Assembly (NCBI GenBank): GCA_037127315.1
Contig: JBBBDQ010000350.1
Span: 4,745,001-4,809,000, forward strand
From: Ascarosepion bandense
Taxonomy: Eukaryota; Mollusca; Cephalopoda; Sepiida; Sepiidae
DNA length: 64,000 bases
Reading direction: 5' to 3'
Shown here: positions 41,131-52,316 of the stretch, piece by piece
Layout: the number at the start of each line of letters is the position of its first letter
How positions within the stretch are numbered: the stretch's first letter is position 1
Position numbers and translations under genes: made by a program
Notes under the pieces: model-generated
What the model was told of the DNA's origin: nothing
The model's input: only the letters and a program-made list of their open reading frames with translations
Database searches by the model: none

Positions 41131-41695
41131 TTAAAGGGAAGAAAGGAAAGAAGATGAGAAAAAGAGCGTGAGTGAAGAGAAAAAGTGTGAGTTCAAAAGA
41201 AGAAGGAAATACAGCATGGGATTGAGAATGAAAATAAAGTTTAAACGAAGAGGAAAGAAAGGAAAGATTTTATCGGAGAAACGTGGGTATGAACAAACTA
41301 ATAGACTCAGATATAAAGAATCAAGTACTGACCAAACGGGGCATACAGATTGCAGTAGAAACAAACTAAGAAACCTTATCTTACACTGCGTCTTTTTGAT
41401 CTCTAAACTCTTTCATTTTTGTCAGATTCCCAACCAACAAAGCAACAAATCTAGGAACACAATGTCGCACGAAAGAGAACCTGACAACGAGGAAAAGATG
41501 ATGGTAGGTAAAATATTATTGGCTTCGTGTTCCGGGAGAGGCTTAAGAAAGATTTATGCTGGGCCAACTGACAGAGAACGGAATGTATTTCCTATAGAGA
41601 TCTAAAGAGCTAAATGGTGTCGATTGGAGACGCTAATGTTTAATGTCTTTCCTGTAAGATATGATCTGTACACGCAACGAGCTCGGAGCATCTGT
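41131..41695. other. Unassigned sequence
   Basis: A plus-strand open frame (41168-41605) begins in the purine tract and continues into more balanced sequence. It has no recognisable motif, and I do not call it a gene. Confidence 0.35.
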
Positions 41696-41986
41696 AGCCA
41701 GCTAAACAATATAATACCTCCGCTGCGAGTTTTCGACCGCTGACCAACCGTTCTTCCCTAATTCAAATTTAAAAGCAAACTCACAAGCATCGACCGAGGC
41801 AATGCTACATAACTTGTAAAAGTATTTCTTTTTTTTTTTTTTAATTCTTGTTAGATATGGAGAACAGATATCGCGTAACAAGTTCAGTTTTCTTTTCTTT
41901 GTTTCCAATAACTTTTGGAGTTAATCTTTGGTCATCATAATAGGTCTTCGCATTTCACCATTTCCCTTTCCGTCCTCTGTTAGAAC

Positions 41987-42297
41987 AGTTAGTCATTTAA
42001 ATGCCATACGTGATGCACGCTTTGGGCGTTCATGTATCGAAAGTGACATTACTGACTGGCAGAAGATTATCCCGCAATAGGTCGCCATTGCTTTCTGCAG
42101 TAGACTGGTTGCCAGCCAAAGCTATAGAACCTAATCTATCCTATTATTTAACCCATAACTGGAGGGAAGAGACGGATTAATACCTTTCTTAAAGCATATT
42201 TGTGCGTAAGTGAATGCAAGGAATTCAACTGGAATTCGAACTCGGCACTCCGATTTGTCGTTCCGAGTCGATATCCACTGCACCACAATGCACATCA
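41987..42297 (-). mobile_element. tRNA-derived SINE, family A, nested in LINE-R
   Basis: CAGTTAGTCATTTAAATGCC to ACTGCACCACAATGCACATC. On both sides the LINE-R frame continues (VLTEDGK side at 41960, KFKYLG side at 42305), so the SINE inserted into the LINE. Confidence 0.85.
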
Positions 42298-42407
42298 ATT
42301 CCCAGATATTTAAATTTCTGTACCTGCTTGAATTTAGTATTCCCAACCTTTAATTTACATTTTGTTCTCCTTTTGCTGATAACTATGCATTTTGTCTCAT
42401 TGTAGAT

Positions 42408-42545
42408 GGGCACCTCGGCGTGGCGTAATGGTTAGCAAGCTTGTCTCGCTAGACCCTCTTACAATTGAGTAGTGAGTTCGATCGTCACTGGGTACCAAAT
42501 ATTTTCGGCCTTGTGCCACATCTAAGCGGCGATTAGAAAATCAAC
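42408..42545 (+). mobile_element. tRNA-derived SINE, family C (monomer), nested in LINE-R
   Basis: A-box GTGGCGTAATGGTTAGC-like and B-box GAGTTCGATCGTC-like, then CTTGTGCCACATCTAAGC and an AGAAAATCAA end. It separates the catalytic-motif region of LINE-R from the YNETKC block. Confidence 0.75.
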
Positions 42546-42719
42546 TGTCTTATTGAAGATTATACTTAGTCCTTTCTTCTCGCTAACTTCCGTAAAAGGT
42601 TTTCTAGTTTCCTTTCTGTGTTTGCTATCAGCAATGTGTAATCTGCACATCTTATATTAATAGTCGGGCCTCTAATAATAAACTTTGCCGAATATGTCAA
42701 AATTGCTGGGTATCTTTAT

Positions 42720-43600
42720 TTTTTTTTTTAATAAGCGTTTCACCCCGAGCAAGGCATTTCACTGCCACTACTGCACAGGGGGCTACATAGAGTGGAGAAA
42801 GGATGATTAAATATAGGAAATGTCAGAGGGTGGGTGATAAGCGGGTAAGGATACCAAGAATGGTTAAATATAGGAAATGTCAGAGGGTGGGTGATAGGCG
42901 GGTAAGGATACCGAGAATGAGGGTTGGGTAGATGAGAGTGTTCTGAGAATAATTGGAAGTTAGTGTGATAGGAGGTGTCTATTGACCCTACATTTAAACA
43001 CCTGGAGATTGTAGCTGTCGGAAAAGCAGACATGTGGAAGGGAATTCCACAGACGGGAAGCGCGAGAAAAAAAGCTGTTGGAGTAGAAATTACGGTTACA
43101 TCTTATCTGTTTAACTGTAAAAGGGTGGGACCTAGTTGCTAATCTAGTATCTCGTGCAAATTCGTGCTTAGGTGGCACCAGTAATCTGAGTTCATCGGAG
43201 CAGAAGCCATGTAGAAGATGCACAGGGAAGCCACATCACGCCGGTGAGAGAGTGGTTGCAGCCGGTCTGCCAAGTCAGTATCAACCACGTTACAGATTCT
43301 CCTTTGTATTTTGTCAAGAAGCCCAAGGAGAGTAGCAGGGGCACCCGACCAGATATGGCAGCAGTATTCAATACATGGGCGGATGGTATATGGGCAGGAT
43401 AGAATCAGGCGGGAAAAACCTCCGGACCCTGCACAGAGAGCCGACTTTCATAGCGGCAGATTTGGCAATGGATTCAATATAGTCATTCTATTTGAGGTCC
43501 GCCGAAAGTGTAAGGCCAAGGAGGCGTAGTGCTTTACTCTCTGGGAGGCAAGCCTGTTCCATGCTAATGGGAGGTAGATCTTTGTGATGCACTTTGTCGG
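42720..43600 (-). pseudogene. LINE-X C-terminal region and 3' end, nested in LINE-R
   Basis: The longest LINE-X copy here. Minus translation includes QRRICNVVD, RRDVASLCIFYMASAP-like, TRLATRSHPFTVKQIRCNRN, FFSRASRLWNSLPHV and YNLQVFKCRVNRHLL. The 3' UTR contains a repeated block of about 65 bp (42800-42870 and 42865-42925) and the conserved tail 42725-42790. Confidence 0.8.
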
Positions 43601-44060
43601 ACGCCTTTACTTAGTCTATAAAACACAAGTATACGTCCTTCTGAATTTGCCTTGCTCTTTCTGATAACGAGCATAAATAGCCTTTCTTGTTCCGGTGTCT
43701 TTGACAAATCCATACTGTTCTTGTCCTATCTCTCGTCCGATTCTGCTGCGCGTTTTATTCATCTAAATGATGAGTTTTATTAAGCTGGTTGTTTGGTGGA
43801 ATTCACATTCGTTTGCGCCTGCATTCTTAGCTAGTGCTATGAAAATAGATCTGCTTAAGTTTTCGGTATATGACCACTGTTGTATATTTTATTTATTATT
43901 TCTGTTACCTTGTCTATGCCGAAATCATCTAAAGCTGTTAGCATCTCTATTAGAATTCGGTCTGGTTCTGAAGCTTTGTTTATCTTATAGTGGAACATCC
44001 TGCCACCCCTGAAAATGGAATGCTCTAGACTATAAAGGACGGTGACAAGCGGAGAGAGCA

Positions 44061-44540
44061 AAACGTCTTAGGCATTCGCCTGACTTTTCTATGACACTGT
44101 CAGCTCTCTGCCTTCGGGTAGAGGGCGCTCTCTGCTTCCGAGCAGAGAGCACAAACCCAGTCGTGGTTCCGCCGAAGGGTAGAACCACGACTCGGTAAAA
44201 ATAGACAGACATATTTTTGGCCCGGCTATATGGCCGGGAATACCCACATTAAAATGACCATGTGTCACATCCGGCCTTGCGTGGGAAGGCTAGTAAATAC
44301 AAACGTCTTAGGCATTCGCCTGACTTTTCTATGACACTGTCAGCTCTCTGCCTTCGGGTAGAGGGCGCTCTCTGCTTCCGAGCAGAGAGCACAAACCCAG
44401 TCGTGGTTCCGCCGAAGGGTAGAACCACGATTGGGGAAAAATAGACAGATATTTTTTGGCCCGGCTATATGGCCGGGAATACCCACTATAAAATGACCAT
44501 ATGTCACATTTGGCCTTGCGTGGGAAAGCTAGTAAATACA
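44061..44540 (+). repeat. Tandem dimer related to the U2-headed retroposon (third locus)
   Basis: Two nearly identical 240-bp units start at 44061 and 44301, with the unit start AAACGTCTTAGGC occurring once more at 44540. Each unit has three strong hairpins: GCTCTCTGCT/AGCAGAGAGC, TCGTGGTTC/GAACCACGA and CCCGGC/GCCGGG. It ends in AAAATGACCATRTGTCACAT...GTAAATAC, the signature shared with 7401 and 9290. High identity implies recent tandem duplication. Confidence 0.65.
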
Positions 44541-45260
44541 AACGTCTTAGGCGAGGGCATTCTCTATTTGATAGTTTATTCCGCTCCTACTTGTTGATTG
44601 CTTACAATAAATCCGTTATATCTATTTCCTGTGTCGAGTACCATTCTTCCACTAATCTTTACACTGATATTCCTTTCCGGGAAATTTGGCCGGTGCTGCT
44701 TACATTTTGGTTTTTAATATTTCCAGTTGGTCGCCATTTTTGTGCATTGCGGTTGTATTGTATTGAAGCATTTTTTAATTTCTCTAATATCAGAATTTCG
44801 TTCTTGGATTTTATGCATTCTATGGATGAGCATGTCTTTCGTTCTGTTCTTGTATTTTATGCATCCCCTCAAAGATGAAGAGATTTGAAGCTACAAAAAT
44901 GTGGCTCTACAGAAAGATACTGAGGATACCATGGTTCGAATTATGGCAGAGCATCAAATAAAATTTTATAATAAAACATCAGTGAATAAATATATTTTTT
45001 TGTTCCCAACTTGCACGAATTCCCAGGTTTAAGATTTTGGGAATAAACTAATAAAAGGCTTATCTTTAACCACCAGTTAACACCGAATTTTTGAGAAGTG
45101 TAGTCATTAAAATCTACAATAATTGTCGAAAATCTTATACTTTAATGAAAGCAAAATGAATATCTCCAAAGATTGAACAATTTCAATTTTTGTTTTATAT
45201 ACTTCAAACAACTTCAACCTAAGACAAATCCGAAAAAATGTTTTCGTATAAATGGTTTCA
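44541..45260. other. Mostly unassigned; small LINE-R piece at 44870-44960
   Basis: At 44870-44945 the plus strand reads MKRFEATKMWLYRKILRIPW, the LINE-R block seen at 17190 on the other strand. The remainder is not recognised. Confidence 0.55.
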
Positions 45261-45262
45261 CC

Positions 45263-45545
45263 CTGACTAACGACCACACCATGCTAAAACATTGGTTCTC
45301 GTAGGATCACCGAAATTAAGCAACGTCAAGCCTGGTCAGTACCTAGATGGGTAACCGCTTGATAATATCAGGGGCTGTAAGCATGGATGCACGGGTGGTG
45401 TAATGGATAATGATTCATAATTGTTAAACGGAGAGTCGAGTTTCAAGTCACTTTGGGTTCGTTATATCCACTCACGCGCAAATACCCTTAGGAAAGGTAC
45501 TAATCCACCTTTTCTCCCCAGCTATGGATTATTTAATTAGACTTG
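45263..45545 (+). mobile_element. Chimeric 5S rRNA-tRNA SINE (copy 2, degraded)
   Basis: A 5S-like segment (45263-45382) with recognisable CACCGAAATTAAGCAACG and AGATGGGTAACCGCTTG is followed by a tRNA-like GGTGGTGTAATGGATAATGA head and SINE body (CACGCGCAAATACCCTTAGG). The 5' twenty bases of the 5S part are degraded. The 3' module is missing. Confidence 0.7.
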
Positions 45546-45745
45546 TATCACTAAACCATTGTTATCACCCCCACCTCAAAAAGTTCTTACAGTAGAATCT
45601 AAAAAAATATTTTCTGGTTTTGAATAACCTGCAAAGGGTTGATAAGCCGTAAAAAGCGTTTGAATCATGTAATTGTTTCGTTCATTAGAAATTCAAGAAG
45701 TCTGAAATGCATTAGACGAAATTTGTTTTCCACTTTATCATCAAC

Positions 45746-46275
45746 TAGCCGTATAGCTCGGCGTTGCTTGGGTGTAATAATGAATAATGAAAGCTTTAAA
45801 ACTAATCCATGGTCCTGGAGCTAAGACACTTTGGACGTTGGCACGAAAGACTAAAAAGCAATAGTTGTTTCCAGTTAAAACGAAACCGTAGACTGAAAGA
45901 AAAATGAATGGATGTAAATCAAATTTTGGTTTCCTGGTATCGATATAAAATTTTCTGCACTATTGTAAGAACTGCAACCTTGAAACTTCTGAATATCGTT
46001 TCTTATGTCTTTGTCTATGAGTGTATCAAATTTGATTAAAATTGGACCACTCCTTCTATAACCCGATTTTTTCGATTATCGCTTTCGATATTTATCGGAG
46101 GTACCTCGACACAAAACCTAGCTAAGAACACTCGCAGACGCTTATAGTACAACTGTGTAAATTTCCAAGAAAATTGGTTCAGCCGTTTCGGAGTCTATAG
46201 GTAACGGATACACACACACACACACACACACAGATACACACACACAAAGTTCCATTTATAAATAAGTTTAGATTA
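45746..46275 (+). repeat. Dispersed repeat T (copy 3)
   Basis: CTAGCCGTATAGCTCGGCGT to TTCCATTTATAAATAAGTTTA, with the CA run at 46210-46256. It lacks the segment between the TGGTATCGATA and TTTTCTGCAC words that copy 1 contains. Confidence 0.75.
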
Positions 46276-46685
46276 GATTTAATATCTGTGTAATTAAAAC
46301 CATTATGACATCTGGTAGAGAGCTTGACCTGCTTTAGATCTAATGCTGACCGACTTGTTCACGGTGAAACCTCCGTGCAGATACATCCCATAATATTTTA
46401 AAGAGCTGACAGGCATAAGATAATGAGTTTTCCTAACTATTTTCCTAACAAGAAACTCTTTTCTGTGATACCACTTGGAACAAGAATAAATTGTCTGCGA
46501 AAATAAGACTCAACCCGCGTGGAAAACAAAGCCTGGATGTAATTAATCATTTGTGACAAAACCAATTGCAGCTACAGGGACCAAACTCAAACCTATTATA
46601 TGGCAATAATAAAATTAACGCGACCAAAAAAGAAAAACGCCGGGTCAATGTCATTTGCATAAAGATTTGTGGTAATGATTTTTTG
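46276..46685. other. Unassigned sequence
   Basis: Nothing recognised. Confidence 0.35.
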
Positions 46686-46689
46686 GTAT

Positions 46690-47215
46690 TTTATAATCGT
46701 ATCGCCCCAAGCAAGGCATTTTACTGCCACTGTTTTGCAAGGAGATGCATAGGAGGAAAGTTATGAGAAAGAGTGACAGGTGATAGGGGGTGTCAGGAAG
46801 TGGGTAAAAGAAGGATGAGAATACTGATGAAAGTGGAGTGGACGGAGAAAGGAACATGAGAAAGAGGATGCAGGTTTGTGAGAGAGGAGATGACTATTGA
46901 CTTTACATTCAAATTCTTCGAGATTATAGCTGTCAGGGAAGCAAGTATGCGGAAGAGAATTCCACAGGCGGGAAGTGCGAGAAAAGAAGCTGATGAAGTA
47001 GAATTTGCGTTTACATTTTATTGGTTTTTACAATAAAGGTGTGGGACCTAGTTGCTAATCTTGTGGCTCGAGTGAATTCATATATAAGGGGCACCAGTGA
47101 GCTAAGTCCATCGGAGCAGAAGCCGTGAAAGTATTTGTAGAAGAAACACAGGGAAGCCACATTGCGGTGAGAAAGTGACTGTATCCCAGCTGACAAGTCA
47201 GGATCGATCTTTACT
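46690..47215 (-). pseudogene. LINE-X C-terminal fragment with 3' tail
   Basis: Minus translation gives LSAGIQSLSHRNVASLCFFY, KYFHGFCSDGLSSLVPL, TRLATRSHTF and FFSRTSRLWNSLP-like blocks. The tail lies at 46690-46755. Frames are broken. Confidence 0.75.
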
Positions 47216-47301
47216 CGTTATCTCTTCTGAGAGCGCAAAACGGAAGTAAATGTTACTTCTTCAAAGAATCAAAGATCATCATTTTGCATCACGCTTTATT
47301 A

Positions 47302-47612
47302 TGATATGCATTGTGGTGCAGTGGATATCGGCTCGGAACGTAGAAATCGGAGAGCTGAGTTCGAATTCTAGTTGAATTCGTTAAATTCACATACGAGCAA
47401 ATAATCTTGAGAAAGGTATTAATCTGTCGCTTCTCCATCCAGCTATGGGTTAAATAGCAGAACATTTTTTTATAAACTTGGTTGGCAACTAGCGTACCGC
47501 AAATATGTAATGTCAACCTACTGTGGGAAAATCTTCTGCCCAGTTAGTCATGTCACTTTCGGTGTATGATCGCCCAAGCGTGTATTACTTATGGTTTTTA
47601 ACCGACTGACTC
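47302..47612 (+). mobile_element. tRNA-derived SINE, family A
   Basis: GATATGCATTGTGGTGCAGT head, B box GAGTTCGAATTC, hairpin degraded (CATGTCACTTTCGGTGTATG), end TTTTTAACCGACTGACT. Confidence 0.82.
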
Positions 47613-47809
47613 TAATATGACAGTGCCTTTGGCGATTATTAGTGTTTTCCATTGTTAAGGCTTCGCTGATTATAGACGCTTTTTGCTCTAATTTTTTCGG
47701 TGAGATCTTGTTTTTATTGAAATAAATCTACATCTGTTTTAATTGGTTGATTCTCTGATTATTCTTTGCAAAACAATTACTTCCTATTCATGCAAATTGC
47801 ATAATTTAC

Positions 47810-48080
47810 GGGCGTTATTTTGCAGTGGATATCGGCTCGAGATAAGGAAATCGAAGAGGCGAGTTCGAGTTGAATTCATATCCGCGTAAATACTCTGGGG
47901 AGAGGTATGAATCCGTCAAGCTATGGGTTAAATAGCAGGACAGATTGGGTTTTATAGTGTGGGTTGGCAAGCAGTCTACCGCAGAAAATAATGCAAATCT
48001 ACCGCTGGAATTTTTTCTGCCTAGTCAGTCATGTCTCGTTCGAAGCTTGTATCACCTATGGCAATTAACTGACTGACTTA
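47810..48080 (+). mobile_element. tRNA-derived SINE, family A (diverged)
   Basis: GCAGTGGATATCGGCTCGAG head; the B box is shortened (GCGAGTTCGAGTTG). The body has several deletions, and it ends AACTGACTGACTTA. Confidence 0.78.
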
Positions 48081-48580
48081 TTTTGAAGCATTCGCTTTGT
48101 CAGTCTTTATGAAATCAGTTTCCATTTTTCTTTACTTTGCTTTCTAATTTGTGCTTTTTGAACTCCATTTATGCCTCGTTCACTGTTGAAAAGTTGATCC
48201 TAATAAAAAAATGTTTTTAAATGTTTAAATATGAACAGAAATAACACAACACAAGTGTTCAACTGTAAGGCTTTGAAAAACTCATAAAAATTGAAGACGA
48301 AAAATTAGAAAAAATCCGTAAATGCATCGATCATAAAAATGAAATAAAGTGGCTTATAACGATTGCTTGGAAAAAATTCATTAACAATAGGCATATAATG
48401 AAATGTACCTTTAAAATACCCAAGTGTATAATAGAACCAACATAAGGATTCAACATACGAAATTTAGAAAACCTTTGTCGCCCAACTTAGAAATAGACAA
48501 CGAAAAGTGCAATGTCATGTCAACCGTAGATGACAACAGATCAAAATGTGCCCGAGGCGGCGTCAAGGTAGAAGTTTGAA
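48081..48580. other. Unassigned sequence
   Basis: Nothing recognised. Confidence 0.35.
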
Positions 48581-48584
48581 TTTG

Positions 48585-49475
48585 AGTTTTGTTTAATGGC
48601 ATATCAACCTCTGTGGGTTATTTAATGCCAAAATGTGGGGTTTTACGGTATTTTTAATGTTCAGTTATCATGAGAAGATTGATTTAATCAGATTTTGATG
48701 AAAACAATCTTATTTTCTTTTGTATTTTAGAAAACTGAAGATGTCTTGTAGTTTTGTATTCAAAAATGTATTGCTGGTAATAATTTTTCATTCAAAAATG
48801 TATTATGGCTATAATTTTTTTTTTCCTTCAAAATTGTATATTTTTCTATAAAGTCTATTTTCCCATTTTATAATTTTCTACAAAAGTGTTTATTTTTAAT
48901 ACTTTCATAGTTTTGACCATAGTTTGGGGGTTAACTATTTGCCCATATCTGGGATCCTAACAGGTGCTAACACCCCGGTGGACCTGGGAACAACAGCAAT
49001 TAAGAGGCTGCTCCTCACAATCTCCTAATCAGAGGCCTTGCTGCCAGATGCAGTTTACCGTCATACCCAGGACCCGCCAAGGTAGGAGATCTGGTGATTT
49101 TCTAAGCGTAGCTTAGATGTGGCTGAAAACCAAAAGTTAGAATCGAACTCACTACTCACTTGCAATTGTTCTACAAAGGTTGCTAACCTTTACACGACGT
49201 CAAAGTACCCAACAATGATTTCCTAAGCCTAGCTTAGATCTTGTCGAAGTGTGGAACACCCAGTGAGGTTCTAATTCAATATTCATTCGTAATTGATGTA
49301 GCGTGACGAGTTTTCTATTGCACCACGTTGAAGTACCCAAGAATGATTTTCTAAGCATAGCTTAGACATGGCACAAGGTCAAAAATGGGGAGAATCCAGT
49401 AAGGATTGAACCCACTATTCAGTTGTATCTAACCATCCTTGTTAACCATTACACCACAATCAGGCGCTTCCGAGA
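48585..49475 (-). mobile_element. Trimeric tRNA-derived SINE, family C, with shared 3' module
   Basis: Read on minus, three tRNA-like units of about 122 bp stand in tandem (49472-49336, 49334-49213, 49212-49091). Each has a B-box-like GGGTTCAATCC or variant and a TCTAAGC...GCTTAGA hairpin. A long A/T-rich body follows. The 3' end contains GGTTGATATGCCATTAAAC, nearly the 3' module of the chimeric 5S SINE. The outermost unit has the best A box (GTGGTGTAATGGTTAAC). Confidence 0.7.
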
Positions 49476-50480
49476 TAGGTGATATCATCAAAATGATTCA
49501 AAGACAAAAATTGATTGCCACTAAGATAAGATACCAGACGGATTCTTGATTTGGGTTCAAAGAAGAAAGAAAAGCTTAATAATGACACAGCGAAGACGGA
49601 GAGATAAGACAGACTTGATAAGACATGATAGAGTCATGGCTGTCATGGACGAAAACGAGAAACGCTTTTTTCTACCACAGACAATCAATGCAATTTGCTG
49701 ATTATTATAGTAAAAATGTATATAAAAAGATAGATTTAGTTAAGAAAGAATATGTAAGTAATTAAATCAAAGTGTTTAGACATAAGCCTGTAAAGCTTTG
49801 GATTAATAACTAAACCCCCGCATGAATCTACAAACAGGTTATGAAGAACAGACGATGTGTTAATCGTCTATGTTAAAAAACCTGTTTGTGACAAACCCTG
49901 TTCTTTGCTTTGATTTAAACACCAAACAATAAAGCTTGTAAGCAAACATACAACTATCTTAGCCAACAAACAGGCTATACAAACAAATCTATGGTAGTTC
50001 CTGGTGGAATTTGGTGTTTAATTTTCACGCCTAAAGTTATAATATTACTACGCGAGAAAAATCCGTGCCATATTTCGATAAAAAAAAGAAGAGCTTTCTT
50101 TGGGATATAATCATAATTTGAATTGTTTCCTCGCGGAAGGATTTATTTATTTTAAAGTTTGTGTTTTTTTTCTTTTGTAAAGAGCTTCTGAAAACTAAAA
50201 TATGTTCATTTCTCAATATCTACTTCTGTTCTCAATAAGAAGCAGCAAGATTTTCAGCCTTAAGTACAGACATTTCTAACCGTGCTTTTCACATTGACTT
50301 TGCAAAATTCTCGATATCCGTATTAAATAATCAATATACATTATGTAAATCATAATCATCAAATATAAGATTTTGTTTTCGATCGGACATTTCCATTAGA
50401 CATTTTCAGTTTTAAGTTGTAGAAACTAACAATTTTATCTTCTCTTATTTTTGGCCAATACTAGACATTATCCGTCTTAA
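49476..50480. other. Unassigned sequence with a nested hairpin at 49830-49889
   Basis: ACAAACAGGTT / AACCTGTTTGT (11 bp) encloses AGACGAT / ATCGTCT (7 bp). No ribozyme core is present. No gene is recognised in this kilobase. Confidence 0.45.
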
Positions 50481-50487
50481 ATTGTGG

Positions 50488-50607
50488 GCTTACGGCCGTA
50501 TCACGTTGAATACACCGGTTCTCGCTCGATCACCGAAGTTAAGCAACATTGAGCCTGGTCAGTACTTAGATGGGTGACCGCTTGGGAATACCTGGTGCTG
50601 TAAGCAT
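50488..50607 (+). ncRNA. 5S rRNA-derived head of chimeric SINE
   Basis: GCTTACGGCCGTATCACGTT through GGTGCTGTAAGC is a full-length 5S-like segment of about 120 bases. A box AAGTTAAGCAACATTGAGC and C box TAGATGGGTGACCGCTTGGG are close to animal 5S. There is no T-run terminator; it reads into the tRNA-like segment. A true 5S gene is unlikely. Confidence 0.85.
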
Positions 50608-50940
50608 TTACTGACGGATGTGCGTTGTGGTGCAGTGGATATCGGCTCGGAAAGAGAAATCGGTGAGCCGAGTTCAAATTCCAGTTGCAATACCCTGAAT
50701 TCACTTAAGCATTGGTATCCTTGGGAAAGGTATTAATCCGTCTGGAGACCCTGCCCTTAAAAACAAATCCCAATGAATCTTGATACTCGAAAAGATTACT
50801 AGACACAAAACTTATATATATATATATATATAAAAACAATAAATTGTTGAAAGAAAAAGGTATTACCAGCAATAAAATTTAATTGGCAATAAATGAACCG
50901 CCGAGGTTGATATGCCATAAAAACCAGCCAACCAACCAAC
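50488..50940 (+). mobile_element. Chimeric 5S rRNA-tRNA SINE (copy 3, best preserved)
   Basis: Order: 5S-like (50488-50607), short linker, tRNA-like head (50614-50685; GTGGTGCAGTGGATATCGGC, GAGTTCAAATTCC), SINE-A-type body to about 50745, second body, and 3' module GGTTGATATGCCATAAAAAC followed by CCAACCAACCAAC. It has the same order as 7017-6535 on the other strand. A TA run of about ten units has expanded inside the body at about 50816-50831. Confidence 0.85.
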
Positions 50941-50944
50941 TTAA

Positions 50945-52310
50945 AATGTGTTTGATCCGAAATCCGATAAAGAAGCTTTATAAGTGGAAACTTTTGATTT
51001 CATGCCTTTCTCTAGAAGGTTTAATAAGGAACTTTTACAAGTAAGTTACAATCTGAATCTTGATATATTTTCTAGTTTTCTATTTTCATATATTGAAGCA
51101 CCCTACCCCAACGATCTGCATTTAGGTATTTGATTTTTGTTATGATTGGAGATGTGCAGATGTTGTAATGTTTAGCCACCCGGAAGGAGAATGTCGTTAC
51201 ATTTGCTTACGCGCAAATACCCTTGGGAAATGTAGAAACACATCACTTCTTTCCCAACTATGGGTTAAATAGTAGAAATTGTTTCTGAAAAATCCGGTAA
51301 TTTCTTTATTCAAATTTCTAAATATTTACTTTTTTCTTGTGGCATCTGTAAATATTAAGGTGATTAAGTCATGACGCCTGAATGTCTTCTGTATGTAAAA
51401 AAATATAATGTTAATATCGAAGGCGACTATATAAAAATAAACGGCAAATTTTGCCTGTCCGCCCGTGTGTCTATCTGTCATCTAACTTGTTCTACATAGA
51501 CATATACATTTGTTTTGGAATCAGCATGATTCCGGGATTGAAAAACCGCTCGTCATCTGGTGCTTGAAAATACAGTCTTGGAATTTATGTCCCGATAAGG
51601 AAGGAACAGTTAAAAATTCAAATTGTAAAATAACTAAAAAAAATTAGTGATTTAAAAAGTTTTTAATTTTTATTAAGTTTAAAGCAATACGAACATTTTG
51701 TGTATTTGAATTTTTTGTTTGAAATTTTGTTTGAAATATCGCCAAAGATTGAAACGTGAACTGAAAGAAATCAAATTTATTTCTTCAAAATACCAAGAAA
51801 TCGGAGTTAAAATGAGAGGTTTCGTGACGTGAGGTTTTAAAGTTTCACGGAGTTCGTGATTTGAATAACTTCATGGAAGTATCACGTATATTGTGTTTTG
51901 AAGATCTAAATTTACGGCCTGAATTGGAATTTCGACCCAAATCGGTCTTCCGATCCAAATCGTTTTTCGGCCGGAATCAGACTTATAGTCCGAATCAGAA
52001 GCAAAGTGAGGTTTTGAAGTTCAATGGAGTGAATTATCATTACTATTTTCCACGTTAAAGCCAAATGCCCAATTAGATTTCCACGGGATTTAGCTTAAAC
52101 GTCTGTATGAGGGGCGACCTTTAAATTATTTATAAATAACAACAAAGATGAAAACAATATTCCGAGTGTAACGAACTCATTCAAGAAATTCAAATAAAAA
52201 AGATCTTAAGCCACATTGTCTCCTATTTTGCTTTAAAATGTTCAGATTGAAAATTAAAGTTTTGTTGACATTATTTTCATAAGAGTAGATAGACTAATTG
52301 GAGTAGATAG
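50945..52310. other. Mostly unassigned; SINE-A fragment at about 51145-51285
   Basis: GATGTGCAGATGTTGTAATG then ACGCGCAAATACCCTTGGGA and ACTATGGGTTAAATAGTAG mark a short SINE-A remnant. Elsewhere AT-rich sequence; the ORF at 51861-52058 repeats an R-P-K-S/R-S-K-S pattern but has no known domain. Confidence 0.5.
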
Positions 52311-52316
52311 ACTAAT

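Larger units (their letters stand above)
41700..44040 (-). pseudogene. LINE-R reverse transcriptase, broken by three later insertions
   Basis: Minus-strand pieces in correct protein order: KASEPDRILIEMLTALDDFG (44035-43855), then EQYGFVKDTGTRKAIYA and TYTCVL near 43735-43600. Next is the catalytic-motif region NIRCADYTLLIANTERKLEN (42690-42560), where Y-A-D-D has become C-A-D-Y. It continues YNETKCIVISKRR and KFKQVQKFKYLG (42413-42300), and ETKKRKLN near 41900. Insertions at 42720-43600 (LINE-X), 42408-42545 (SINE-C) and 41987-42297 (SINE-A) separate them. The altered catalytic motif shows it is inactive. Confidence 0.8.

Noticed and set aside
40679..41131. 150-codon serine/leucine-rich ORF
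   Set aside because: Antisense reading of a purine-rich tract.
44501..44878. 125-codon plus-strand ORF
   Set aside because: It begins in the dimer repeat and runs into unassigned sequence without motifs; no codon-level evidence.
50488..50607. Functional 5S rRNA gene
   Set aside because: Several differences from animal 5S, no terminator, and direct fusion to a tRNA-like SINE head repeated at two other loci.
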